Assembly (NCBI GenBank): GCA_002926195.1
Contig: MZXQ01000013.1
Coordinates: 1 to 30,181, forward strand
DNA length: 30,181 nucleotides
DNA from: Candidatus Methanomarinus sp. HR1
Lineage (GTDB): Archaea > Halobacteriota > Methanosarcinia > Methanosarcinales > Methanocomedenaceae
Direction of reading: 5' to 3'
Part shown: positions 16,612 to 26,113 of the stretch, piece by piece
How the letters are laid out: each line of letters starts with the position of its first letter
Position numbering within the stretch: position 1 is the stretch's first letter
The notes under the pieces: generated by a model
What the model was told of the DNA's origin: nothing
The model's input: the letters and a program-made list of their open reading frames with translations, nothing else
Database searches by the model: none
Position numbers and translations under genes: made by a program

Positions 16612-17403
16612 GTGCCAACATTGGGGAAAGAAGAAAAGATATATTCAGCAGGAATTACTAAAGGTCTTTCACTTATTAAAGAAACTAAAATCTTTTTCCA
16701 GGAATTGAATAATACAAATGATTTAGATGAGATTCAAACAAAAGTTTTAAATGATAATATTTTTGATAAAACTGCATTGGGAAGTAGAAGAAATGTTTTA
16801 TCTCTAATTAAGCAAAGATTTTATTTAAATTCTGAAATAAACACTGAAATACTACAAAAAATCATTAATTCAAACTTAAATGATACTATTAAGAATTTCA
16901 TCATCTATTATTATTTTTCAAAATCCGAAAGCATCGTATATGATATAACAACAAAAGCTCTTTACAATATGCTTTTAGACGGCAAATCAATTGTTACAAA
17001 AAAAGATATTCAAACATTTCTTGATAATCAATCAAAGACTCATCCGGAAATAAATAAATGGACTGAATCAACAAAAGAACGCGTTGTACAACATTATCTT
17101 GCAATTATGAAGGACTTTAAATTCCTCAAAGGCAGTCAAAAAAAGCAATTTGATATCCCGTTTATACCTGCTGAAATATTATTATTCATTTTATTCGAAA
17201 AGCTTGATGAAAAAATAAATATTAAAAAAATCCTAAATTCAGATGACTTTAAACTTTTTTTCCTTGAAAAAAATGAAATAATAAACTATTTCGAAGAAGG
17301 TGCAAAGATGGGATATATCAGATTCAATCATACAAAAGCGATTTATGATTTAGATAGTAAAGGAATGACATTGGAGGGATATGTAGATGCTATTACAGGA
17401 TAA
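16612..17403 (+). CDS. brxA: BrxA-like protein (DUF1819), BREX component
   Basis: This 263-residue protein matches the DUF1819/BrxA pattern: YSAGITKGLSLIKETKIF near the start, then LDEIQTKVLNDNIFDK and SRRNVLSLIKQRF. The rest is helical, with charged stretches and the family's inner and outer domain helices. BrxA is a small, mostly helical DNA-binding protein of BREX phage defence. The start is GTG; a TTG nine bases later (16621) is an alternative. It heads the operon and overlaps brxB by 17 bases. Base composition is strongly AT-rich, like brxB and brxC. Confidence 0.88.
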   Translation: MPTLGKEEKIYSAGITKGLSLIKETKIFFQELNNTNDLDEIQTKVLNDNIFDKTALGSRRNVLSLIKQRFYLNSEINTEILQKIINSNLNDTIKNFIIYYYFSKSESIVYDITTKALYNMLLDGKSIVTKKDIQTFLDNQSKTHPEINKWTESTKERVVQHYLAIMKDFKFLKGSQKKQFDIPFIPAEILLFILFEKLDEKINIKKILNSDDFKLFFLEKNEIINYFEEGAKMGYIRFNHTKAIYDLDSKGMTLEGYVDAITG

Positions 17404-17929
17404 GTTTGACCAGCTTGAAGATTTACTTATTAACCATCGAAATTCTATTGGAATACATAACGGGGTCACATTTATCATGCTGATTTATAGTCCTGAAAGA
17501 GAGAATGAATGTAGAAAGAAAATAGATAACCTTCATGAAAAACTCGAATCTAACAATCTAACAGTATTGAATATTCCAGTAAACCTATCTATTCTTAATC
17601 ATCTTAAAAATGAAAAAATTTTAGACCAAATTATAGAGTTTGACAAAGAGGAACCTAAAGAAGTAAGAAAAGACCTGTTCAACAGATGTAAGAATTTTTT
17701 CAAACATGATATTCTTGAAAAAATACAAGAAAAAACCCCGGAAATAGTATTTATTACAAATTTATCCGGATTGTATCCGTATTATAGAGTATCTAATTTA
17801 TTAAATTCATTGGAAAAGGAGATCAAAATTCCTCTTGTTGTTTTTTATCCCGGCGAATTTAAAGACGAAAAATTATTTTTCTTAGGTGAATTAGAAAGTA
17901 ATGAATACTATAGAGCTCAAATAATCTAA
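17387..17929 (+). CDS. brxB: BrxB-like protein (DUF1788), BREX component
   Basis: This 180-residue protein fits DUF1788/BrxB. The N-terminal FDQLEDLLIN leads to a core strand VTFIMLIYSPERE. Strands EIVFITNLSGLYPYYRVS and PLVVFYPGEF follow, and the C-terminal FLGELESNEYYRA is typical of the family's end. The ribosome site ggaggg (17373-17378) lies inside brxA, nine bases from the ATG. Its stop abuts brxC. BrxB is required in type 1 BREX, but its biochemical role is not well settled. It is probably a partner of the BrxC/PglX complex. Confidence 0.9.
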   Translation: MLLQDKFDQLEDLLINHRNSIGIHNGVTFIMLIYSPERENECRKKIDNLHEKLESNNLTVLNIPVNLSILNHLKNEKILDQIIEFDKEEPKEVRKDLFNRCKNFFKHDILEKIQEKTPEIVFITNLSGLYPYYRVSNLLNSLEKEIKIPLVVFYPGEFKDEKLFFLGELESNEYYRAQII

Positions 17930-17943
17930 TGGTAGTGGGGAAA

Positions 17944-20900
17944 ATGAAGATAAATGAAATATTTGTTAATAACATTGACAGGTATATTGATCCTGTAATA
18001 AAGATTGAAGATGATAATAATATCCAGCAGGAGCTGGAAGAATATGTTGTTACTGATAAAATTGCAGATAATTTAATAACTTTTTTTGAAAAATTCAATG
18101 AGACTGCATTGAACGATAGAAAAGATATTGGTGTATGGATATCAGGTTTTTTTGGCTCAGGTAAATCACATTTTGGTAAAATCCTGGGATATTTACTTGA
18201 AAACAAGGAGATAAATGGCAAATCGACTACTGATATATTCCTGGACAAGATCAAAGGACTTGATAGAGAAATGGAGATTAGAGGTTTACTCCATGAAGCA
18301 TCATTGAAAATCAAAGCTCATGCGATCATGTATCAGATAGAATCCGAACATGATCAACTGGAGGAAAAAAAAACTATTACAAAAACAATTTATAGACAAT
18401 TCTTAAAGTCTCAGGGATTGAGTGATGATCTACATATAGCAGAACTTGAACAGCAACTGATTTCAAAAGGAAAATATCAGGAATTCAAGGATAGGATAAA
18501 GGAAATATCAGATCAAGACTGGGTTGAACTCAGAAAATCGCCTCTCTTTTCAAAAAAACCTATATCAAAAGTGATGTTTAGTCTATTTCCGGAAAATTTC
18601 AGTTCAGAGGAAGAAGCCAAAGAAGAATTTGAAAAATATAAAGAGAATATTCAATTAACAATTGTTAAATTAGCTGAAAAAATTCATGATCATATTAAAA
18701 TTTTGGAAAATAATGGAGAAAATTCACCACATATTATTTTCATTCTCGATGAGATTGGTCAGTATGTAGGTGATTCTGATGATCTGCTTTTAGAATTGCA
18801 GACATTGGTAGAGGATTTTGGTAAAATCGGTCTTGGCAGAATATGGTTTATAGTAACTTCACAGGAAAAGTTGGATGAAGTTATAGAGGGGGTAAAGAAA
18901 AAGGAAGAAAGTTATAAAAAAATCATGGATCGGTTTGAAACTAAACTGCACCTGACTTCTGAGAACATAGTGGAAGTCCTTGAAAAACGAATTCTTAAGA
19001 AGAAAGAGGCAGCTATTAGCGAGATTTCATTGTTATATTCAAGTTATCAGGGGACTATATCATATGCTTCTAAAATTGAAGGTTCAAATCGTGAACATAT
19101 TGGATGCAATGAGGATAATTTCATCACTTCTTATCCTTTTTTACCATATCAACTTGAAATAACTCAAGAGATTTTCTCAAATATAAGACATCAGGCCGGA
19201 CATTCGATCAGACTTACGGGAGCAGAGCGAAGCATGCTTGGAGTTACACAGGGGATACTAAAATCACCGGAGACTGATTTTAAAAATTCTAATGTTGGAA
19301 GACTGGTATCTTTTGATGAGATATTTGATCAAATAAGAACGGAAATTCCAAGTAACCAACTACGTGATATTAATGGTGTCAGTACAAAGGTTAAAGAAGA
19401 TCCGACTCTGGCAATAAAGACGATTAAAACTCTTTTTCTCTTGCAGCAATTAGAATGGATCCCGAAATCCCTTACTAATATTTCACGAGCTATGCTAAAT
19501 TCCACAAATATTGATATTACATCTTTAGAGTCAGATGTAAAATCTGTCCTTGATGAACTTATTAAAGCAAAGTATGTTATTTTTGAGAACGGCCATTACG
19601 AGTATATCTCAGGATCTAAGAAATTAATAGAAGAAGAAATTTCCAAAGAAAATGTAAAAAAGCATGAAATAAAAAGATTTGCCGTTGAACAACTGGAAAA
19701 TGTTCTGGATTTTAACCGGTTGAATTATGAAAATGTAAAATATTTTGACATAAAGATGCTTGGAGATGATAATGATTTATCATCACGAGGGAATATCACA
19801 TTAAAAGTCTATTCGCCTATTTTTGTAGAATATAAAAATGTTGAGAAGGCCACTATTATCGACGAGAGTCATAGGTCAACAGATACGGTTTTCTGGCTTT
19901 CCAATCCTGATATTACAATCGATAATGATATTTCAAAATACCTCAGGACTAAAAAAGTAATTGATAGAAGAGATAAGGATGAAAAGAAAAGTCCAGAAGA
20001 GATAGCCATTTTACGAGAAAAAAGAGAATCATTGGAAAGTCTTCGCCTGGGAATTGAATCGTCTATTAAGAGTGCTCTTTTATCAGGGAATATTATATAT
20101 GACGGGACCGATGAAGTGCTAACAGGCAAGACTGAAAAGGTAGAAACTGTTTTTGAAAGAGAAGTAACTAAGGTAGTACCTTATATCTATACAAAGTTTG
20201 ATGATGCTAAGTTCAAAGTAAATGAAAAGAGTATAAGAAGTATACTATCAGCAACAAGTGGATTGAACCGGATTGAAAAAGACCTTGACCTTTTTGACGA
20301 GAATGAACATATCAACCTTCATGGGAAAATATTAAATGAAGTTTATACTAAAATAAAGATTTCAAATGATAGGGGAGATATACTATCCGGGGCTGATATA
20401 CTACATTATTTTGATGATGTCCCTTATGGGTGGAATGTTATTCTGGTTAGGATTGCGGTTGCAGCATTATTTAGAAATGCATCCATCAATTTAAAATATA
20501 ATGGCAAGGAATATTTTGATTACAAAAAGCAAGAGGCTCAGGAGCTTCTTATTAATTCCAATAAATTTAAAAAAACAACTCTATGGATAGAAGAAACAGT
20601 TCAAATAGAGTTGGAAGAAAGAGAAAAGATCAAGCAGAACTTAAATGTTATTTTTAATATAAAATCTGATGATACAATAAATTCTCTTTCCCAAAACGTG
20701 GATAAGCAATTGGCTGAAATGGTATCTGAGTATGAAAGACAAAAGATCTTCTGGGAAGAGAATGGGTATAAGATAAAGCCTGTTTTTTATATGATAAGAG
20801 AGACCTGTGATAAAATATCATATGAAACGAATCCTGCAAAAAAGCTGAAAAAATTCCTTGAATTATATAATGAGACAAAAGAGCAAAATCAATATATCAA

Positions 20901-21537
20901 CCAAATAAAAGATTTCAAAAACAGGGAAGATAAAAAATTATTATCAAGTATAAAAAAGCTGCCCTTTGAGATCAATGTCAGTTCTCAATCCATAGACTCT
21001 AACATTTTAGAGGAATACAGAAATTATATCAATGAAATTAATACTGTTGTCTCTAATAAGGAAATCGTAGAAAAATGGCCTGTAATACTTGAAAATTATA
21101 ACAAAGCAGTTGAAAAGATCAAATATGTCTATGATATACTTCATTTAGAAAGATACAGTGTCTACAGTCGTATGAAAAATGAGATTAAAGGTGATCCGAT
21201 TCTGGCTGCTAATATTAAAGAGAATTCATTTGATTCGATTAATTCATATTTATGTTTTGAAAATTTATGGGTTGATGATGATCTCATGTGCAAAAAATGC
21301 CAAAATACTATCTACGAACTTGATAATAACATTCTTGTTAAGGATAAAATCCGTCAAAATATAGAATTAAAACTAACACCAAAGATACCAAAAGAAACGC
21401 GTGTCAGTGTAAATCTAAAATCATCATCAGGGAAGACAATTATTCGTAATGATCCTGATCTTAAAGAGGCTCTTTCAAATATCGAGAAGAAAGTGAAAAT
21501 CCACCTTGATAATGGTGAAACAGTTATCCTCCAATGA
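17944..21537 (+). CDS. brxC: BrxC-like ATPase, BREX component
   Basis: This is a large cytosolic P-loop protein, 1197 residues from ATG 17944, which has ggggaa directly before it. An earlier ATG at 17929 would add five residues (MVVGK), but family members start at MKINEIF-like sequence. Numbering from 17929, Walker A is GFFGSGKS (73-80) and Walker B is IIFILDE (269-275), followed by GQYVGDSDDLL. The middle has an ATPase lid/HTH-like region and charged coiled segments. A C-terminal CKKC motif with a nearby Cys suggests a small zinc site. Length agrees with BrxC (about 1200). In BREX, BrxC is thought to power or regulate the modification/defence complex with PglX. It is followed by pglX after a nine-base gap. 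Confidence 0.93.
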   Translation: MKINEIFVNNIDRYIDPVIKIEDDNNIQQELEEYVVTDKIADNLITFFEKFNETALNDRKDIGVWISGFFGSGKSHFGKILGYLLENKEINGKSTTDIFLDKIKGLDREMEIRGLLHEASLKIKAHAIMYQIESEHDQLEEKKTITKTIYRQFLKSQGLSDDLHIAELEQQLISKGKYQEFKDRIKEISDQDWVELRKSPLFSKKPISKVMFSLFPENFSSEEEAKEEFEKYKENIQLTIVKLAEKIHDHIKILENNGENSPHIIFILDEIGQYVGDSDDLLLELQTLVEDFGKIGLGRIWFIVTSQEKLDEVIEGVKKKEESYKKIMDRFETKLHLTSENIVEVLEKRILKKKEAAISEISLLYSSYQGTISYASKIEGSNREHIGCNEDNFITSYPFLPYQLEITQEIFSNIRHQAGHSIRLTGAERSMLGVTQGILKSPETDFKNSNVGRLVSFDEIFDQIRTEIPSNQLRDINGVSTKVKEDPTLAIKTIKTLFLLQQLEWIPKSLTNISRAMLNSTNIDITSLESDVKSVLDELIKAKYVIFENGHYEYISGSKKLIEEEISKENVKKHEIKRFAVEQLENVLDFNRLNYENVKYFDIKMLGDDNDLSSRGNITLKVYSPIFVEYKNVEKATIIDESHRSTDTVFWLSNPDITIDNDISKYLRTKKVIDRRDKDEKKSPEEIAILREKRESLESLRLGIESSIKSALLSGNIIYDGTDEVLTGKTEKVETVFEREVTKVVPYIYTKFDDAKFKVNEKSIRSILSATSGLNRIEKDLDLFDENEHINLHGKILNEVYTKIKISNDRGDILSGADILHYFDDVPYGWNVILVRIAVAALFRNASINLKYNGKEYFDYKKQEAQELLINSNKFKKTTLWIEETVQIELEEREKIKQNLNVIFNIKSDDTINSLSQNVDKQLAEMVSEYERQKIFWEENGYKIKPVFYMIRETCDKISYETNPAKKLKKFLELYNETKEQNQYINQIKDFKNREDKKLLSSIKKLPFEINVSSQSIDSNILEEYRNYINEINTVVSNKEIVEKWPVILENYNKAVEKIKYVYDILHLERYSVYSRMKNEIKGDPILAANIKENSFDSINSYLCFENLWVDDDLMCKKCQNTIYELDNNILVKDKIRQNIELKLTPKIPKETRVSVNLKSSSGKTIIRNDPDLKEALSNIEKKVKIHLDNGETVILQ

Positions 21538-21546
21538 GGACTGATC

Positions 21547-24162
21547 ATGGATAAGCAGACCAAGACCAAAATAAAGAATTTAGTCCTTGAATTAAGAGAC
21601 AATTTCGAAAAAGAAATCGAAAACAGGCTCAACAATATTGGAATATATCCCGATAAAGAATGGAAAGACGGTCGCTCTCTCCCTCATCTTTCAAAAGATG
21701 AACTTGACAACAGAAGAAGAGTTGCAGCTTTCATCAAACGTGAAGAAAAAATAGGTCATGACCAAAAAAAAGCCACATCCGAATTCATCAAAGAAGCCAG
21801 TTACACCTGGATCAATCGTTTAATTGGCTTGAAATGCATGGAGTGCCGCAGTCTCATAGAAGAAGTTATCACCACCAGACCTGAGTACGGAGGCAGGAGC
21901 AAGCAGCACAGGGATTTCAGGGAAAAACATCCCGATCTGGCAGCACAGCCTGATGACGGTCTTACTGGCTGCCTTATTTGTGCATTTGAGAAAGTAACAA
22001 AAGAGATAAAGGTTTTGTTTGACCCTGATAATGAATACAGCCTTGTGATACCGAGGTATCCTCTTCTTAAAACATCTATAGAGAAGATAAACTCAGAGCT
22101 TGATTACGATACATACAGGCAGGATGAGTTCCTGGGCTGGGTGTACCAGTATTTTAATTCCCGGGAAAAGGACAGGGTATTCGAGGAGGTGCGAACAAAG
22201 AAAAAGAAGATATCCGGTAGTGATATTATCAATGCCACACAGCTTTATACTGAAGAGTATATGGTGCGCTTTTTAGTAGAGAATTCCCTGGGTGCTATGT
22301 GGATGGAAATGTATCCTGATTCGCAGCTTCGTGAGAGGTGGGAGTATTTTGTTAAAGATCCGAATAATTCAACGCGGGAGCCAAAACCTATAAAAGATAT
22401 TACATTTCTTGATCCTGCATGCGGCAGTGGACATTTTTTACTGTATGCTTTTGATCTGTACTATGATATGTATCTGGAGGAGGGGGACATTCCAGAGGGC
22501 CGGATCCCTGAGTATATACTGCGTTATAATCTGCATGGTATTGATATCGATCTTCGAGCTATTCAGTTAAGCGCTTTGGGGCTGTACATGAAGGCAAATT
22601 CAAGAAATCCTGATGTGGTGGTGCAGCATATGAACCTTGTAAGTGCTGATGCTATTATGCTGGATAGCGATATACTGGGAGAGTTCTTGCAGGAGTTTGA
22701 GGATGATCCTACAGCCCTGGAGTTGATAGAAACTATCTGGCAGGGGCTTGAGAATGTACGGGAGCTGGGGTCACTGCTTAAGGTTGAGGAGCAGATAGAT
22801 GAGGTGATTAAGCGGCAAAGAGCGAAGGGGACGCAGAAGTCTCTTGATGATAGGGACTGGAGGGAGAAGGGATGGGAGGACTGGAAGGGTGATTTGCTGA
22901 CGGCGCTGAAGAGGTATTATGAAAAGGCTGCGCAGACGTTTGATCTGAATAGGCAGATGTTTGCGAATGAGGCGTGTAAGGGTGTACAGTTGCTGGATTT
23001 GTTGGAGAGGAGGTATGATGTGGTGGCAACGAATCCACCGTATATGGGACATGGAAATATGGGGGAAATACTTAAAATAGCAGTGAAGGTATTTTATCCG
23101 AAAAGTAGTAAAGATTTATACGCTGTATTTATTGAAAGATGCTTACACTTGACAAAAATTAATGGTTATACATCAATGATAACCCAGCAAAGTTTTATGT
23201 TTATAACTTCCTACAAAGAACTTCGAAAATTGATTTTAAAAAATACTATTCTGCAAAAGACGATACATCTTGGCCCTCATGCATTTGAGGATATCAGTGG
23301 GGAAAAAGTAAATACAACAATGTTTTCTCTTCTTAAGAACAAACTCAAGAACGAAAAAGGAATTTTTTTTAGATTAGTTTCGGAAGTTAATAAAAAGAAA
23401 ATAATAAAATATTTAATAGCTCATGATGAATTTATAAATCACAAGGTTTTTATTATCGAACTCTCGGAATTTCAAGATGTTGAGGGGTGTCCATTTGTTT
23501 ATTGGATGAATGAAAGTATACGAGAAAAAATCGCTACTTTATCATCTTTTAGAGACATTGCAGAAGCTAAAGAAGGTATAACTACTAGAGCAAATGACTA
23601 TTATTTAAGATATTTTTGGGAAATAGATCCTTCTAAATTAGGATTAGATTGGATATTCTATGCTAAAGGAGGAGATTATAATAAATATTATGGTAATCTA
23701 GAATTGGTTATAAATTGGAAAGAGCACGGAAAATATATTAAGAAATTCCCAAAATCAACAATACCAAATAAAAAATATATTTTTAAAGAAGGCTTAACAT
23801 ATACAGATATTAGTGGAAAGGGATTTAGTGTAAGATATCTTCCAAAAAATGCACTTTTTGATTCAAAAGGAAAAGGAATTTTTCTTAAAGAAAATGATGA
23901 ATTATTAATATATCTTTTGGGATTGTTAAATTCAAAATTAGTTACATGCGTGCTTAATATGTTAAATCCTACTATAGATATTAAAATAAATGATTTAAAT
24001 AGAATTCCCGTAAAGGTACCTGACACATCGGTTTTAGATAAGATAAATTTATACACATCAAAAAATTGTAATATAAAAAGATCTTATCTCCAATTTACAA
24101 TAAACGATAGTGAGTTCAAACAAACAGCACTCCAGTGGGTTTTAGAAAAAAAGAAAAAATGA
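21547..24162 (+). CDS. pglX: PglX-like adenine-specific DNA methyltransferase, short form
   Basis: This is the BREX modification enzyme: it methylates adenine in the host recognition site so that self DNA is spared. The 871-residue protein has an N-terminal helical region with INRLIGLKCMECRSLIEE. Methyltransferase motif I is FLDPACGSGHFLLYAF, motif IV is NPPYMG, and a C-terminal TaqI-like specificity region ends in INDLNRIPV. Typical PglX is about 1200 residues; the last roughly 300, a helical C-terminal part, are missing. The ribosome site gagg (21536-21539) is seven bases before the ATG. Bases up to about 23040 are GC-richer with long G-rich codons; afterwards the gene turns strongly AT-rich, as if the specificity half were acquired separately. 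Its stop overlaps the next ATG (ATGA). Confidence 0.92.
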   Translation: MDKQTKTKIKNLVLELRDNFEKEIENRLNNIGIYPDKEWKDGRSLPHLSKDELDNRRRVAAFIKREEKIGHDQKKATSEFIKEASYTWINRLIGLKCMECRSLIEEVITTRPEYGGRSKQHRDFREKHPDLAAQPDDGLTGCLICAFEKVTKEIKVLFDPDNEYSLVIPRYPLLKTSIEKINSELDYDTYRQDEFLGWVYQYFNSREKDRVFEEVRTKKKKISGSDIINATQLYTEEYMVRFLVENSLGAMWMEMYPDSQLRERWEYFVKDPNNSTREPKPIKDITFLDPACGSGHFLLYAFDLYYDMYLEEGDIPEGRIPEYILRYNLHGIDIDLRAIQLSALGLYMKANSRNPDVVVQHMNLVSADAIMLDSDILGEFLQEFEDDPTALELIETIWQGLENVRELGSLLKVEEQIDEVIKRQRAKGTQKSLDDRDWREKGWEDWKGDLLTALKRYYEKAAQTFDLNRQMFANEACKGVQLLDLLERRYDVVATNPPYMGHGNMGEILKIAVKVFYPKSSKDLYAVFIERCLHLTKINGYTSMITQQSFMFITSYKELRKLILKNTILQKTIHLGPHAFEDISGEKVNTTMFSLLKNKLKNEKGIFFRLVSEVNKKKIIKYLIAHDEFINHKVFIIELSEFQDVEGCPFVYWMNESIREKIATLSSFRDIAEAKEGITTRANDYYLRYFWEIDPSKLGLDWIFYAKGGDYNKYYGNLELVINWKEHGKYIKKFPKSTIPNKKYIFKEGLTYTDISGKGFSVRYLPKNALFDSKGKGIFLKENDELLIYLLGLLNSKLVTCVLNMLNPTIDIKINDLNRIPVKVPDTSVLDKINLYTSKNCNIKRSYLQFTINDSEFKQTALQWVLEKKKK

Positions 24163-25025
24163 ATCTAAAAAATACATATTTTAAGAAAGGTGATTTCTTG
24201 CAAACTGAAACTATAAAATTAGCACGTATAGTTATTAATTATTGGGGAAAAAAATCATTTGATGAACTGTTAAAATCTGTGTTTTTAAATAAGAAAGCTT
24301 ATACATCTAAATCATATTTTTATCATTTTGATCATACAGAATTAATTAATGGATGCTATTATGGCGAAATTAATAAAACAAAACTTCGAAAATCTCATAA
24401 AGAATTAACTTCTAAAGAATCGTTTGAATATAAAGATACCGAATTAGATGAATTATACGAATATGTACGTTTTGCTATTTTTTCTGATCATTCAATTGCA
24501 ATTACTAGTAAATCAAAGTTTAATTCAGATGAATTTATTAAAATATTCAAAGAACTTTTTATTTTAAATTGTGAAGAATTTGCACAAATTCAACTAAATT
24601 ATAGAATAAGTGATGATGATGTATTCTTAATGATTAACGGCTTTTGGAAATTAATCGAAGTAATAATTAAAAAATTACAAAAATCGAATCCTAGTCCAAG
24701 ACCCACATTTGAAAAGATTGAGAAATTCATGAAAGAAGAAAAAACCGATGAATATTCTGCTACATTTTCATCTGATAAAAACTCAGAAACTGGGTTAACT
24801 CGTGATTATAAATCCCATATAATGAGTGGAATTTCATTGACAGATGCTGGCTATGGAGATGAATGTGTAATTAAAGGAATAACAAAAGACAATGAAATGG
24901 TCATATTTAATACAAAAGACAAAATAATTCAATCACGAATTATAAAAGCTGGAAATAACGTCGAGTTTATAAATTTGGTTTTAAATAAATTTTCAGATTT
25001 TATTAAACATGAAAAGGGAGAATAA
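24159..25025 (+). CDS. Unrecognised cytosolic protein coupled to pglX
   Basis: I do not recognise this 288-residue protein. It has no signal peptide or TM segment, is rich in Lys, Asn, Ile and Phe, and has a beta-type N-terminal half (KSYFYHFDHTELINGCYY; FAIFSDHSIAITSKSKF). Helices and a final small beta region (GDECVIKGITKDNEMVIF) follow. No catalytic motif stands out; DHTE and DHS are single acidic/His patches. I chose ATG 24159 because it overlaps the pglX stop as ATGA; an ATG at 24135 is also in frame. The coupling implies it is made with pglX. The next gene, for a membrane protein, follows after two bases. It could be a BREX accessory or a separate two-gene defence module. Confidence 0.8.
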   Translation: MNLKNTYFKKGDFLQTETIKLARIVINYWGKKSFDELLKSVFLNKKAYTSKSYFYHFDHTELINGCYYGEINKTKLRKSHKELTSKESFEYKDTELDELYEYVRFAIFSDHSIAITSKSKFNSDEFIKIFKELFILNCEEFAQIQLNYRISDDDVFLMINGFWKLIEVIIKKLQKSNPSPRPTFEKIEKFMKEEKTDEYSATFSSDKNSETGLTRDYKSHIMSGISLTDAGYGDECVIKGITKDNEMVIFNTKDKIIQSRIIKAGNNVEFINLVLNKFSDFIKHEKGE

Positions 25026-25027
25026 TT

Positions 25028-25582
25028 ATGAATTTAGACGATTATTCTTTGTACTATAAAATAAAGAAATACGGGGGGATAAATCATCTAATTGGGAAAA
25101 ATGGATTAGATTTTTGGATTGCTGTGATTATAACAGCTAGCTTTTTATTGCTCTTTAAGTTCAATATAATTGATTTAAATTGGAGAAATGGAACATTATC
25201 TTTCTTCAACTTTTTTATAATTATCACATCTCTTTCAATTGCTCTTATCGGTTTTTTATATACATATCGATCAAAATTTAATGAAGATAACGATTTTAAT
25301 ACATGGTTAATTAAAAAAGATGTTGTTGATGAGTTAGAGTTGTTAATAGATTATCCTCTATTTCTTATTGTAACAAGCATAATTGTATTAATTTTATATG
25401 GTGTGGTTTTAATTATGTTTAATATTTCAAATGAAACTATGGCAGTTCTATTTGCAATTCCAATATTTTTTAATATGTATGGTTATGCAGGATTCATTTA
25501 TGCAATGATAACTAATGGGTATTATTCACATGCTTTTAATAAGTTTAAAAAAAAATTAATCAAACAGGGGGAAGAAAAATAA
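25028..25582 (+). CDS. Four-TM membrane protein, second gene of unknown pair
   Basis: This 184-residue protein has an N-terminal cytoplasmic stretch (LDDYSLYYKIKKYGG) and four membrane helices: FWIAVIITASFLLLF, FFIIITSLSIALIGFLY, FLIVTSIIVLILYGVVLIM and the segment near AIPIFFNMYGYAGFIYAM. A loop (NEDNDFNTWLIKKDVV) and a basic tail (FNKFKKKLIKQGEEK) complete it. The ribosome site gggag lies some seven bases before the ATG. No family is recognised. Small four-helix membrane proteins beside a soluble sensor are common effectors in defence systems, which fits here as inference. It is strongly AT-rich like its partner and unlike the next gene. Confidence 0.8.
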   Translation: MNLDDYSLYYKIKKYGGINHLIGKNGLDFWIAVIITASFLLLFKFNIIDLNWRNGTLSFFNFFIIITSLSIALIGFLYTYRSKFNEDNDFNTWLIKKDVVDELELLIDYPLFLIVTSIIVLILYGVVLIMFNISNETMAVLFAIPIFFNMYGYAGFIYAMITNGYYSHAFNKFKKKLIKQGEEK

Positions 25583-25583
25583 C

Positions 25584-26030
25584 ATGAGCAAATCTTTACT
25601 CCAACCTTTCGCAGTCATCTACCCCCTACCTACCCATCTTGCATCCCGTATCCTGCAGGATAAAAAATCCATATTCGTAAAATATCCCACCCATGAGACC
25701 ATCTCGCCAAAACTTACATCCTGTAAAAAACTCATGCTATATATCTCAGGAGCGAATAAAGAGATAGCAGGAGAGGCTGACATAAAATCCATCAGCCTCA
25801 TGACCTTATCAGAAACCATATTAAAATACGGCAGCAACCTGTTCCTGACAGAAGATGAACTGCGGAAATACTCAAACGGTAGGGATAGCAAGAAAATGAT
25901 GGTATTCGAGCTTGATGAAATTACCTCATATCCAGCGCCGAAAGCGCTAGGGCATGGGATAACGATGGTGGGGGAGTATATATCTAAAGAAGAATATAAT
26001 TTACTGGTAAATAAAGGTGATCTAATTTGA
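25584..26030 (+). CDS. DUF365-like archaeal protein
   Basis: The 148-residue protein resembles the archaeal DUF365 family: an opening strand FAVIYPLPTHLASRIL, then KKSIFVKYPTHE, a middle KLMLYISGANKEIAGEADI with the G-E-A strand typical of PUA/ASCH-like barrels, then LFLTEDELRKYSNGRDSKK, MMVFELDEI and TMVGEYISKEEY. The fold suggests binding of nucleic acid or a modified base, but no activity is known. The gene follows the membrane protein by one base but is clearly GC-richer, so it probably belongs to a different history. A diverged copy of its last third survives at 26759-26929. A TTG-started frame of 24 codons (26027-26101) overlaps its stop and may be a gene remnant. Confidence 0.78.
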   Translation: MSKSLLQPFAVIYPLPTHLASRILQDKKSIFVKYPTHETISPKLTSCKKLMLYISGANKEIAGEADIKSISLMTLSETILKYGSNLFLTEDELRKYSNGRDSKKMMVFELDEITSYPAPKALGHGITMVGEYISKEEYNLLVNKGDLI

Positions 26031-26113
26031 CAATCGAATATATTAGAAAGACCATGACTCTCCTTAAAGAGCTTGAACTTGAGGAATACCAGAACAAATA
26101 GGTTGTTTGATGT

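Noticed and set aside
22771..23052. Two minus-strand ORFs opposite pglX
   Set aside because: They arise from the G-rich codon bias of the pglX strand. Low-complexity Pro/Ser/Arg sequence opposite a real gene is not evidence of coding.
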